A stretch of DNA of 64,000 nucleotides from Actinoallomurus spadix. Lineage in GTDB: Bacteria > Actinomycetota > Actinomycetes > Streptosporangiales > Streptosporangiaceae. Position 1 is the stretch's first letter; every line of letters begins with the position of its first letter. The position numbers were made by a program, and so were the translations under genes. The stretch spans positions 124,001 through 188,000 of the forward strand of contig NZ_JAMXMX010000003.1 of NCBI RefSeq assembly GCF_024055725.1. The letters run 5' to 3'. A model generated the notes under the pieces. That model was not told the origin of the DNA. It saw nothing but the letters and a program-made list of their open reading frames with translations, and did no database searches. Positions 1 to 9,273 of this stretch are shown here, in pieces.

Positions 1-1153
1 TGAGCTGGCGTACCGCGGCCTCGGCCTGCTCGGCCCGCTGCTCGGCCTGCCGGGACTGCGCGAGGGCCTGGTCGGTCTCCTGCCGGGCGGCGACGGTCTC
101 CTGCTGCGCCTGGTCACGCTCGGTCAGGGCCTGGCGCATCGCGGCCTCGGACTGTTCCGCCTGGGCGCGGGCCCGCAGGCCCTCCTGCCAGGCGGTCTGC
201 GCCTCCTGCTGGGCCTGGTCGCGCTCGGAGACCGCCTGCCGGGCGGACGTCTCGGCCTGCTCGACGCGCTGCCCCATCTCCTCGACCTGGGCGCGCATCC
301 GGTCGACCTCCTGCAGGGCGGCGGCGGCGTCCTGCTTGGCGGCCTCACGCTCGGCCATGAGGCCGCGGGCGGTGGCCTCGGCCTGCTCCTTGAGCTGCCG
401 CTCCGCCAGGGTCTCCTGCCGCGCGGCGGCGGTCTCCTGCTGGGCGGCCTCACGCTCGACCATCATCTGGCGGACCGCGGCCTCGGCCTGCTCCTTGAGC
501 TGCCGCTCCGCGAGCGTCTCCTGCTGGGCGGCCTCACGCTCGACCATCATCTGGCGGACCGCGGCCTCGGCCTGCTCCTTGAGCTGCCGCTCGGCCTGCG
601 TCTCCTGCCGCGCGGCGACGGTCTCCTGCCTGGCAGTGGCGGTCTCCTGGCGCGCGGCCGCGGCCTCCTGCTGCGCGGACTCCCGCTCGGCCATCATCTG
701 GCGCACGGCGGCCTCGGCCTGCTCGACGCGCTGCTCCATCTGGTCGTGCGCGGCGCGGATGCGCTCGACCTCCTGCAGCGCGGAGGCGGCGTCCTGCTTG
801 GCGGACTCGCGCTCGGCCAGCATCTGGCGCGCGGTGGCCTGGGCCTGCTCCATCTGGGTGCGCAGCCGCTCCGCCTCCTGCCAGGCGGACGCGGCCTCCT
901 GCTTGGCCGACTCGTGCTCGGCGCGTACGGCGGCGATCTGTGCCGCGGCGTCCTGCTTGGCCTCGGCGACCTTCTGCTCTCCCTGCGCGAGGGCGCCGGC
1001 GAGCATGTCGGCCATCTGCCTCAGCCGGTCGACCACCTCGGCCGGTTGGTCGGCCTCGCCGGGGCGCGCCGGTGGGTTGGCGTTGCTGGGCGCCCACGAC
1101 GACCCGGCGCCCTCTGGGGCATAGGAACCGCCCGAACCGTTGAGATCGCTCAC
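1..1153 (-). CDS. Long coiled-coil protein (C-terminus beyond window)
   Basis: The minus strand is open from a GTG at 1153 to the window edge, about 384 codons, so the C-terminus is missing. The first ~45 residues are Gly/Pro/Ser-rich and probably disordered. From about residue 45 the protein is an unbroken Ala/Glu/Gln/Arg helix with heptad character. A unit like AERQLKEQAEAAVRQMM recurs; the DNA copies at 442 and 526 are 84 bp (28 residues, four heptads) apart, and an earlier related unit is offset by 105 bp (five heptads). No enzymatic motif, signal peptide or membrane segment is visible. Long Ala/Glu coiled coils in actinomycetes include cytoskeletal or polar-growth proteins (DivIVA/Scy/FilP type), but I see no diagnostic N-terminal motif, so the role is unassigned. 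The start is chosen because the ATG two bases upstream hits TGA at once; no strong ribosome binding site is visible. Confidence 0.8.
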   Translation of the reverse strand, partial: MSDLNGSGGSYAPEGAGSSWAPSNANPPARPGEADQPAEVVDRLRQMADMLAGALAQGEQKVAEAKQDAAAQIAAVRAEHESAKQEAASAWQEAERLRTQMEQAQATARQMLAERESAKQDAASALQEVERIRAAHDQMEQRVEQAEAAVRQMMAERESAQQEAAAARQETATARQETVAARQETQAERQLKEQAEAAVRQMMVEREAAQQETLAERQLKEQAEAAVRQMMVEREAAQQETAAARQETLAERQLKEQAEATARGLMAEREAAKQDAAAALQEVDRMRAQVEEMGQRVEQAETSARQAVSERDQAQQEAQTAWQEGLRARAQAEQSEAAMRQALTERDQAQQETVAARQETDQALAQSRQAEQRAEQAEAAVRQL

Positions 1154-1282
1154 ATAGGGAACTCTAAGGGCGTCTCACCTAGCTGTCTGCCATGTCACGC
1201 AAGGTGTGGCGCATAACTCGTGATGATTTCGAGATCTACGCTGTTTCATGCGACCCCCGTGACCAGCGGTGACGCACCGTGA

Positions 1283-2299
<1,017 letters not shown>

Positions 2300-2354
2300 C
2301 GGCGCGGATCACCCGCCGACAGGATGTGACCACCGTAACGACTTAGGTGGTGTC

Positions 2355-3281
2355 ATGACCTCCGTGCAGCGATCGATCGCCGTCCTGGACGCTCCGTCGA
2401 ACCTCGGGCTCCGGCCGCCGCGCGAGGGCCACCAGCCCGGGGTCCGCGGCCTCGCCGCCGCGCTGCGCGGCCACGGCCTCGTCGACCGGCTCGGCGCGGC
2501 GGACGCGGGCCGGGTCGAGCCGCCGCCGTACTCGTTCGACGGCGACCCCGTCACCGGCTACCGCAACGGCCCGGCGATCGCGGAGTTCTCCGTACGGCTC
2601 GCGGACCGCGTCGGGGACCTTCTCGACGCGGGACGGTTCCCGCTCGTGCTGGGCGGCGACTGCGGCATCGCGCTGGGGCCCGCCCTGGCGCTGCGGCGGC
2701 GCGGCGCGTACGGGTTCGTGTACCTCGACGGGCACGACGACTACTCCCCGCTCCTGGACCCGGCGAGCCGGCACGGCCGCTTCACCGCCGGGGGCACGGC
2801 GCTCGCGCTCATCACCGGGCACGGGCCGGCGGCGCTGACCGGCATCGAGGGCCTCGGCCCGTACATCGCCGAGGAGCACGCGGTGCACATCGGCGCGCAG
2901 TACGAACCGGAGGACCTCGAGCTGTTCGACATCGAGCGCTTCCGAACGTCGCCGATCCACCGCTACCCGATCGAGTACGTCCGCGCGCACGGCGCCTCGG
3001 CGGCCGCCGAGGCGGCGCGCCGGGACCTGGCGGCGGCACCCGTCGAGGGGCACTGGATCCACATCGACGCGGACGTGCTGGACAGGAGCGTCATGCCGGC
3101 GGTCGACTCCCCCAACCCGGACGGCCTGTCCGTCCCGGAGTTCACCGAGGTCCTGGCGATCCTGCTCGCCGACCCCCGCGTGGCCGGCATGCACGTGGGC
3201 ATCTACGACCCGGAGCTCGACCCGTCGGGCGAGGCGGGCCGCGCCCTGGCCGGCGCCCTCGTCTCGGCCCTCATCCGCTGA
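2355..3281 (+). CDS. Arginase/agmatinase-family protein with a Cys at the first metal site
   Basis: 308-residue ureohydrolase-fold protein. Three metal-ligand stretches are visible: GGDC (Cys103, where arginases carry His in GGDH), DGHDD (Asp125, His127, Asp129, the usual DxHxD) and DADVLD (Asp238, Asp240, Asp243). Classical members use two Mn ions to hydrolyse guanidinium compounds such as arginine, agmatine or formiminoglutamate. Five of six ligands are standard, so a metal site is likely, but the Cys makes the metal, substrate and even activity uncertain. The gene is preceded by GGTGG just upstream of ATG. No urea-cycle or polyamine genes adjoin it. I would not assign a substrate. Confidence 0.85.
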   Translation: MTSVQRSIAVLDAPSNLGLRPPREGHQPGVRGLAAALRGHGLVDRLGAADAGRVEPPPYSFDGDPVTGYRNGPAIAEFSVRLADRVGDLLDAGRFPLVLGGDCGIALGPALALRRRGAYGFVYLDGHDDYSPLLDPASRHGRFTAGGTALALITGHGPAALTGIEGLGPYIAEEHAVHIGAQYEPEDLELFDIERFRTSPIHRYPIEYVRAHGASAAAEAARRDLAAAPVEGHWIHIDADVLDRSVMPAVDSPNPDGLSVPEFTEVLAILLADPRVAGMHVGIYDPELDPSGEAGRALAGALVSALIR

Positions 3282-3289
3282 GCGGGCAC

Positions 3290-3324
3290 TCCCCGTACCG
3301 AACTCCATTCGGTACGGTGGGGAG
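3290..3324. promoter_or_regulatory. Palindromic operator/hairpin ahead of the thiolase cluster
   Basis: GTACCGAA (3295-3302), a 5-base spacer, then TTCGGTAC (3308-3315) form a perfect 8+8 palindrome. CTCCCC and GGGGAG extend it outwards with a 3-base bulge. The size and symmetry fit a TetR-family operator, which commonly controls acyl-CoA catabolic genes in actinobacteria. The same symmetry could also end transcription of the arginase-like gene 9 bases upstream. No TetR gene lies in the window. Confidence 0.55.
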
Positions 3325-3360
3325 CGAACGCGCACGAGAGTGAGGCGGCGACGGTGGGCC

Positions 3361-4527
3361 ATGGCTGAGACCGCGATCGCCGGGCTGGGCATGACCGAGC
3401 TCGGCAAGGTGTACGGCCGCAGTCCGCGCCGCCTGGCGGCGCAGGCCGTACGCGCGGCGGCGGCCGACGCCGGGCTCGCCCTCACCGACCTCGACGGCCT
3501 GATCGTCGCGCCCGGCATGTCCGGCTCCCCCGGCATCGAACTGGCCCGTACCCTCGGCCTGCGCGACCTCCGGCTGCTCACGTCGATGAACACGTTCGGC
3601 GCGTCGGCCGGAGCCATGGTGGCCCACGCCGCGTCGATGATCGCCGCCGGTTCGGCGAGCGCCGTCGCCTGCGTGTTCGCCGACGCGCCACTGCGGCCCG
3701 AACGTTCGGCGGGCGCCGCGTACGGCCGCGACGCCCGCGAGTGGCACGGCCTGGACGGGCTCCGCGCGGCCCTCGGGTTCCGCAGCGTCAACGTCTACTA
3801 CGCGCTGGCCGCCCGGCGGCACATGCTCCGCTACGGCACCACCAGCGAGCAGCTCGGCGCGATCGCGGTGAGCACCCGCGCCTGGGCGGCCGGCAACCCC
3901 CGCGCCCAGCTGCGCGACCCGATCTCCCTGCGCGACCACCAGGAGTCCCGCTGGGTCGTCGAGCCGCTGCGCCTCCTCGACTGCTGCCTGGTCTCCAACG
4001 GCGGCGTCGCGGTCATCGTCACCGGCGCCGAGCGCGCCCGCGACCTGGCGCGGCCCCCGGTCCACATCTGGGGCTGGGGGCAGGGGCACCCCGGGCACCG
4101 GCTCGAACGCGGCAGTGCGTTCGGGCTGACGACCGGGGCCGCGATCTCCGGCCCGGCGGCGATGAAGATGGCCGGCGTCACCCCCGGCGACATCACCGTG
4201 TGCCAGCTGTACGACTGCTACACCTACACGGTCCTCGTGTCCCTGGAGGACTACGGCTTCTGCGCCAAGGGCGAGGGCGGCCCGTTCGCCGCGAGCGGCG
4301 CCCTCGGCCCCGGCGGAGCGCTGCCGACCAACACCGGCGGCGGGCAGCTGTCGGCATACTACCTGTGGGGAATGACGCCCCTGTCGGAGGCCGTCATCCA
4401 GGCGCGCGGCGACGGCGGCGACCGTCAGGCGCCGCGCAACGACCTCATCCTGGTCAGCGGCAACGGCGGCATCCTCGACCACCACTCCACCCTGATCGTC
4501 GGCCCGCACCCGAAAGGACGACCGTGA
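3361..4527 (+). CDS. Thiolase-fold protein (lipid-transfer/SCP-x type, possible aldolase)
   Basis: 388-residue protein of the non-decarboxylating thiolase-like superfamily that pairs with DUF35 partners. The N-terminus (AGLGMTELGKVYG) and the later QLYDCYTYT and NTGGGQLSAYYLWG stretches are typical. The classical nucleophilic Cys is missing: the position that should read as a Cys-Ala-Ser-Gly type motif is NTFGASAGA. That pattern resembles Ltp2-type steroid side-chain aldolases, which work with a DUF35 protein through Tyr residues; the Tyr-rich motifs here agree. I infer C-C bond cleavage or formation on an acyl-CoA thioester rather than ordinary thiolysis. ATG 3361 is chosen over an in-frame GTG at 3340 because homologous proteins begin with MAETAIAG-like sequence. 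Its stop overlaps a short ORF and the DUF35 gene follows at once. Confidence 0.85.
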   Translation: MAETAIAGLGMTELGKVYGRSPRRLAAQAVRAAAADAGLALTDLDGLIVAPGMSGSPGIELARTLGLRDLRLLTSMNTFGASAGAMVAHAASMIAAGSASAVACVFADAPLRPERSAGAAYGRDAREWHGLDGLRAALGFRSVNVYYALAARRHMLRYGTTSEQLGAIAVSTRAWAAGNPRAQLRDPISLRDHQESRWVVEPLRLLDCCLVSNGGVAVIVTGAERARDLARPPVHIWGWGQGHPGHRLERGSAFGLTTGAAISGPAAMKMAGVTPGDITVCQLYDCYTYTVLVSLEDYGFCAKGEGGPFAASGALGPGGALPTNTGGGQLSAYYLWGMTPLSEAVIQARGDGGDRQAPRNDLILVSGNGGILDHHSTLIVGPHPKGRP

Positions 4528-4574
4528 ACGAGCGGATCACGACCACGGCGTCCCCCGCGACGGAGGGCGCCTGA
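4524..4574 (+). CDS. Possible 16-codon coupling ORF
   Basis: GTG 4524 overlaps the thiolase TGA as GTGA, has GAAAGGA about 7 bases upstream, and encodes MNERITTTASPATEGA before TGA at 4572-4574. The DUF35 ATG follows two bases later. It may be a translated coupling peptide, or the displaced original N-terminus of the DUF35 protein after a frameshift; the two frames differ. Far below normal gene length, so this is a flag rather than a firm gene. Confidence 0.3.
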   Translation: MNERITTTASPATEGA

Positions 4575-4576
4575 CC

Positions 4577-4972
4577 ATGGAGACGTTCGGCGTCGTGCGG
4601 CGCGACGGCCGCTCCGATCCGTTCTTCGACGGCGCGGCGCGGGACCGGCTGGTGATCCGCCACTGCCCGCCCTGCGACCACTGGTACGCCCCGGACGCCG
4701 GCGGCTGCCCCGAGTGCGGCGCGGAGGAGCTCGAGTGGGCGGAGGCGAGCGGCCGGGCGGTCCTCGTGTCGTGGGCGGTCGCGCACCCGCGCGGCGGGGA
4801 GCCCGCGCCGCTGGCGCTGGTCGAGCTCGCCGAGGGACCGTGGATGTACGGGCGGCTGCACGGGGTGACCTCCCCGCGCGAAGGGCTGCCGTTGCGTGCG
4901 CGCTTCGTCCATCCGGACGAGGGCGAGAGCCACCCCCTGTTCGAGGAGGACCGTGAAGACCGAGGTCTGTGA
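4577..4972 (+). CDS. DUF35 zinc-ribbon/OB-fold partner of the thiolase-like protein
   Basis: 131 residues. An N-terminal rubredoxin-like zinc ribbon carries Cys30-x2-Cys33 and Cys44-x2-Cys47 (HCPPCDHWYAPDAGGCPEC), followed by a small beta-rich domain of the OB type (about 55-125). Proteins of this family bind next to a thiolase-fold subunit, hold acyl-CoA or steer substrate, and are needed for activity of Ltp2-type aldolases. ATG 4577 has GGAGGG nine bases upstream. It sits between the thiolase-like gene and the flavoprotein gene, overlapping the latter by 20 bases, so the three are almost certainly one transcript. Confidence 0.88.
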   Translation: METFGVVRRDGRSDPFFDGAARDRLVIRHCPPCDHWYAPDAGGCPECGAEELEWAEASGRAVLVSWAVAHPRGGEPAPLALVELAEGPWMYGRLHGVTSPREGLPLRARFVHPDEGESHPLFEEDREDRGL

Positions 4973-6083
4973 CAGGTTCGGGATCGAGTTCCCGCTGTTC
5001 GCGTTCAGCCACTGCCGCGACGTCGTCGCGGCGGTCACCAACGCGGGCGGCTTCGGCGTGCTCGGCGCGGTCGCCTACAGCCCCGACCGTCTCGAGGAGG
5101 AGCTGCGCTGGATCGACGAGCACGTCGGCGGCCGCCCGTACGGCGTCGACGTCCTGGTCCCCGGCAAGATCGCCAAGGAGGCGGCGGACGGCCGCGGCTC
5201 GCTGCTGTCCGCGGTGCCGCCGGAGCACTGGCGGTTCCTGAGCGGGCTGTTCGAGAAGTACGGCGTTCCGGCGCCGTCGCCGGAGGCCCTCGGCGACCCG
5301 CGGGTCGACGGCGTGGGACGGCAGGTGACGCAGCAGGGCGCCACCGAACTGATCGACGTCGCGCTGGCCCATCCGATCCGGCTCATCGCCAGCGCGCTCG
5401 GCCCGCCCCCGCCGGTCATGGTCGAGCGGGCCCGCGCCGCCGGCGTGCCGGTGGCGGCGCTGGTCGGCACGGTCGAGCACGCCCGCCGCCAGGTGGCGGC
5501 CGGGGCCGACCTGATCGTGGCGCAGGGCGGCGAGGCCGGCGGCCACACCGGCGAGATCTCCACGATGGTGCTCGTCCCGGAGGTCGTCGACGCGGTCGCG
5601 CCGCTGCCCGTCCTGGCCGCGGGCGGCATCGCGACCGGGCGTCAGATGGCCGCCGCGCTCGCGCTGGGCGCGTCGGGCGTCTGGTGCGGCTCGGTCTGGC
5701 TGACGACCGAGGAGGCCGAGACCCTGCCCGCGGTCAAGGCCAAGATGCTCGCCGCCACGTCCCGGGACACCGTCCGCTCCCGGTCGCGCACGGGCAAGCC
5801 GGCCCGGCAGCTCCGCTCCGCCTGGACCGAGGAGTGGGACTCCCCCGCCAGTCCCGGCCCGCTGCCGATGCCGCTGCAGATGATCGTCGCCGAAGGCGCG
5901 ATGGCGCCGATCGGCAAGGCCGCCGAGGCCGGCAACGAGGGCGCCCGGCAGCTCGCCAACTACTTCGTCGGCCAGGTCGTCGGGCTGATGAACACCGTCA
6001 AGCCCGCGCGCCAGGTCGTCTACGACATGATCGAGGAGTTCGCCGACGCCCTTGAACGGCTGAACCGCATCACGAACGACTGA
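4953..6083 (+). CDS. Nitronate monooxygenase-family flavoprotein
   Basis: 376-residue TIM-barrel FMN enzyme of the 2-nitropropane dioxygenase/nitronate monooxygenase family. Visible signatures: NAGGFGVLGA near the N-terminus, the central IVAQGGEAGGHTG with the likely catalytic His, and the FMN-phosphate stretch AAGGIATGRQMAAALALGASGVWCGS. The family includes nitronate oxidases and reductases or oxidases of CoA-bound substrates. In this operon a redox step on the same acyl-CoA pathway is more plausible than nitroalkane detoxification; that is inference. GTG 4953 is selected for the GAGGAGGA motif directly upstream, even though the frame stays open to 4896. Confidence 0.87.
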   Translation: MKTEVCDRFGIEFPLFAFSHCRDVVAAVTNAGGFGVLGAVAYSPDRLEEELRWIDEHVGGRPYGVDVLVPGKIAKEAADGRGSLLSAVPPEHWRFLSGLFEKYGVPAPSPEALGDPRVDGVGRQVTQQGATELIDVALAHPIRLIASALGPPPPVMVERARAAGVPVAALVGTVEHARRQVAAGADLIVAQGGEAGGHTGEISTMVLVPEVVDAVAPLPVLAAGGIATGRQMAAALALGASGVWCGSVWLTTEEAETLPAVKAKMLAATSRDTVRSRSRTGKPARQLRSAWTEEWDSPASPGPLPMPLQMIVAEGAMAPIGKAAEAGNEGARQLANYFVGQVVGLMNTVKPARQVVYDMIEEFADALERLNRITND

Positions 6084-6100
6084 GCCTCGTCACCGACCAC

Positions 6101-6158
6101 GGGGAGCCGCCGTTTCCGGCCGCTCCCCGCCGGTCCGGCCCGGCGCCGGCTTTTGTTT
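6101..6158 (+). terminator. Terminator after the catabolic operon
   Basis: GGGGAGC and GCTCCCC arms (6101-6128) form one hairpin. GCCGG (6129-6133) and CCGGC (6146-6150) form a second one, followed directly by TTTTGTTT. Position 18 bases after the flavoprotein stop supports intrinsic termination. Confidence 0.75.
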
Positions 6159-6289
6159 CGGCGCTGCCCCCGCCCAGGTTGTGGTTGGGACTGATCCCGC
6201 AGTGTCGGGAGGGGTCCCGCATCCGCCTCGTACGCTGCATTCACGGCGGTCTGCCACCGCCGAGCGATCCGATTTCGCGGGGGTGCGGC

Positions 6290-9247
6290 ATGAGCGTGAC
6301 GGAACCCGCCAGAGCGATGGGCGAGGAGATCCTCAGCACCGGGGTCGGCCGTGAGCTCCTGGAGCGGCTGGACGAATGGACCAGGGCGCATCCGTGGCGG
6401 CTGGGCGGCCAGGCGTTCCCGTTGGTGGTGCTGGAGTCGGCCGACGCCGGTGTGGACGCCGGCGCGTACGTCGACGCCCTGGCGCAGGCGGCGGCCGCGG
6501 CCGACATCCCGCACCTCGTCCTGTCCTCCCCGGACGCCCCGGAGCGCGCCGCCGACGGCGAAGATCAGGGCGGCGCGGTCCCCGGCAGGACGCCGCCGGG
6601 GATCACCCTGCTCGACTCGCTGAGCAAGCCCGGCGCGTGGCCCGAAAACGGTCCCGCGGCCGGCCGTTACCGGTTCCCCCGGTCGGACCTCGTCCGGTCC
6701 TGCGAAGAGGCGGTCCGCAGCGCCGCCGAGAAGAACCGGGAACGGCCCGCCTCGACGACACCTACCGAGGAGTGGTCCGACGCCGCCGTGCTGCTGCCGT
6801 GGACCCGGCGGCCGCTGACCGCGCCGGTGTGGTGGTCCACCGTCATCGTGCTGGTCGCCGCCATCTTCGGCGGCATCGCCCAGGGCGTCGCGGACAAGAC
6901 GCGCATCGGCACCCTGCTTGCCGTCTGCTGCGTCCTGCTGGCGGCGGTCGCACTCGCCGCCGGCCTGTCGAACCGCAGGATCTGGCTGCCCATCCTGTCC
7001 CGTGTCGGATTCGGTACGCGCTACCGCTGGCTGGCCGCCTCCTCGTTCTTCGCGGTTCAGGGAAGCCGGGGATTCGGCGGGCGGCTGAACTCCCAGCTCG
7101 AGCAGATCAACGATGCCCTCGGGATCGAGTCGGCCAGGTCGGCCGGCGCAAGGAAACGGGAGAAGGCGGCCAAGTCCTGGCTGCAGACGAAGACGTTCGC
7201 GTTCCTGGAGGACCTGCGCGCCCGGCACCGCAAGCTCTCCTTCACCCTCCGGGGGTTCAAGCGCCCCGTCCCGTCCGTGGTGTTCCTCCGGGACATCACC
7301 CGCCGGAACGGCGGCGCCGAACTGCTGGTGGCCATGAGCGACGTGCGCAGCCGCCGCAGCGAACTGCATCCCCTGCTCGTCATCGCCTCCGTCGACCATG
7401 CCCACCGCGCCGACATCGACGACCTGCTCGGTGCCGCTCCCGCCGCCGGTTCCCTGTCCTCCGGCAAGCGCTCCGAAACTCTCAAGAAGCGCTACGAGGA
7501 CTGGATCAAGTCCCTGGCCGGCGCCCAGGGGCCCAGCACCCAGGTCACCTCGCCGTGGCTGCTGCGGCTGCCCATCACCGCCGACAACCCCGCCGACGCG
7601 ACTCCTCCGCCGCTGAAACCCCGCACCCGGCCCCGCTGGACGTGGCTGTGGTCGGGCCGATCGCTGCTGGCGCTCCTCGCCGCCCTCGCCGTCGGCGGGT
7701 CGTACCTGCACGCCCAACTGACCTCGACGCACTGCAGCGTCCACGCCCTGTTCTTCGCCAACACCGACACCCAGCTACGCCGCGACGCCGCGGGCAGCCG
7801 CGAGTGCGTCGGCATCGCCACCGAAGGCGTCCGCTTCGAACAGGGCCCCCTCAGCACGACGCTGGGCGGCGGGAGCGCCAAGCCCGACGCCGCCCATACC
7901 GCGGACCAGATCACGCTCGCCGATCTGGAGAACCGGATCGCGGCGGAGAACGCCTGGGTGCTGGCCGGCCACCGGCCGTACGTGACGATCCTGTACGTCG
8001 GGATGATGACGGCGGCCAACGGCCAGGAGAACAGCACGGTGAGCACCATCCGCCAGCTCGCTGGAGCGTACCTCGCGCAGCGCGGCAACAACCGTGCCCA
8101 AGCCGGCGGCGGCGACGATCCCCTGAAGATCCGTCTGCTCGCGGTGAACGCCGGGCAGGACATGGCCTTCTCCAAGATCGCGGCGGACCGCATCCTCGCC
8201 ATGGCGCGCCGGGACCGCACGGTCGTCGGGGTGGTCGGTCTCGGCCGCAACACCGCCGAGTCGCAGAAGGCCATCCGCAGGCTGAGCGCCGCCGGCCTCG
8301 CGGTGGTCAACCCGGTCAACTCCTCCGACACGCTGCGCGCGCTCCCGCAGTTCTACGGTCTGGCCGCCACCGACAACGACGAGGCCGTGGTCGCCCGTAA
8401 GGCCCTGGGCGGCAAGCGCGCCGGCCGCACGCTGATCGTTTACCGCTCCCCCGGAGTGGAGGGCAACGACTACGGCGCGGAGCTGGCCGAGGACGCACGG
8501 CGGGCGCTGGCGGTCGGCCGGTCCTCGACGATGCTGCGCTACGACGGCATCGACGACATCGGCGCGAAGGTACGGGCGGCTTGCCGGAACTCGGCGGGAG
8601 ACCCCTACACCCTGGTGTACTTCGCCGGGCGCACCGAAGACCTCGGCGGCCTCATCAACGCGCTGCGCGACGGCGGCTGCGCCGATCGCGAGCTGACGGT
8701 GCTCGGCGGGGACGAGGTGTCCCGGTCGCGGTTCGGCACCGGCCGGACCGACGTGCTGTTGCCGCGGTCGATGACGGTCTACTACACGACGTTCACCTAC
8801 CCGCCGAACCTGGTCGCGGGGAACAGGGACACCGACAACCCGTTCTTCGTCCTCGCCCGGAACGAGCTCGGAATCGGCCCCGAACAGCGTTCGGCGCTGC
8901 TGGCGGACGGCCAGATGATCATGTCGTACGACTCGACGTCCGCGTTGGCACAGGCCGCGGAGCGCGCCTTCGGAACGCTGGACCTCGCCGCGCACGGCGC
9001 GGCCCGCGCGCCGGGCTCCGCGTCGGTCACCTCCGGCTCGGTGCTGCTGACGTTGCCGAATCTCAGCTACCAGGGCGCGACCGGTCTGATCGACTTCACC
9101 CACGACCAGCACGTCAGAGGCGGCTCCGGCCGCCGGGCGCTCACTCTGGTCAAGGTGACCGGCCGTGACCTCGGAGCGACGCCCAAGGCCGTCTGCGGCC
9201 AACTCGCCGGTGGCCGGCCCGCCCCTGGCCTTCCGGCCTGCCAGTAG
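6290..9247 (+). CDS. Membrane-anchored receptor: degenerate NTPase-like region + periplasmic-binding-protein domain
   Basis: 985 residues from ATG 6290 (GCGGGGG upstream). Residues ~30-60 (QAFPLVVLESADAG...) look like a beta strand, loop and helix in the place of a P-loop but lack GK[ST]. Two hydrophobic segments (~185-235) form a membrane hairpin. A cytoplasmic part (~240-450) contains VVFLRDITRR followed by LHPLLVIAS, resembling the Walker-B and sensor strands of KAP/STAND-type NTPases without clear catalytic acids. A third membrane segment (~475) leads to an extracellular region (~500-985) resembling type I periplasmic-binding proteins of the LivJ kind, with VVGVVGLGRNTAESQKAIRRLS and GGDEVSRSRF. 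I infer ligand sensing outside coupled to an inactive NTPase scaffold inside. No transporter genes adjoin it, so import is unlikely. The domain names rest on pattern similarity only. Confidence 0.75.
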   Translation: MSVTEPARAMGEEILSTGVGRELLERLDEWTRAHPWRLGGQAFPLVVLESADAGVDAGAYVDALAQAAAAADIPHLVLSSPDAPERAADGEDQGGAVPGRTPPGITLLDSLSKPGAWPENGPAAGRYRFPRSDLVRSCEEAVRSAAEKNRERPASTTPTEEWSDAAVLLPWTRRPLTAPVWWSTVIVLVAAIFGGIAQGVADKTRIGTLLAVCCVLLAAVALAAGLSNRRIWLPILSRVGFGTRYRWLAASSFFAVQGSRGFGGRLNSQLEQINDALGIESARSAGARKREKAAKSWLQTKTFAFLEDLRARHRKLSFTLRGFKRPVPSVVFLRDITRRNGGAELLVAMSDVRSRRSELHPLLVIASVDHAHRADIDDLLGAAPAAGSLSSGKRSETLKKRYEDWIKSLAGAQGPSTQVTSPWLLRLPITADNPADATPPPLKPRTRPRWTWLWSGRSLLALLAALAVGGSYLHAQLTSTHCSVHALFFANTDTQLRRDAAGSRECVGIATEGVRFEQGPLSTTLGGGSAKPDAAHTADQITLADLENRIAAENAWVLAGHRPYVTILYVGMMTAANGQENSTVSTIRQLAGAYLAQRGNNRAQAGGGDDPLKIRLLAVNAGQDMAFSKIAADRILAMARRDRTVVGVVGLGRNTAESQKAIRRLSAAGLAVVNPVNSSDTLRALPQFYGLAATDNDEAVVARKALGGKRAGRTLIVYRSPGVEGNDYGAELAEDARRALAVGRSSTMLRYDGIDDIGAKVRAACRNSAGDPYTLVYFAGRTEDLGGLINALRDGGCADRELTVLGGDEVSRSRFGTGRTDVLLPRSMTVYYTTFTYPPNLVAGNRDTDNPFFVLARNELGIGPEQRSALLADGQMIMSYDSTSALAQAAERAFGTLDLAAHGAARAPGSASVTSGSVLLTLPNLSYQGATGLIDFTHDQHVRGGSGRRALTLVKVTGRDLGATPKAVCGQLAGGRPAPGLPACQ

Positions 9248-9273
9248 GCGGCGAGCCGGGGAGGAACGGCCGG

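Noticed and set aside
336-1124. Plus-strand Ser/Ala/Cys-rich repetitive ORF, possible repeat protein or CRISPR-like array
   Set aside because: The repeats are the antisense of a heptad coiled coil; there are no spacers and the periods are multiples of 21 bp.
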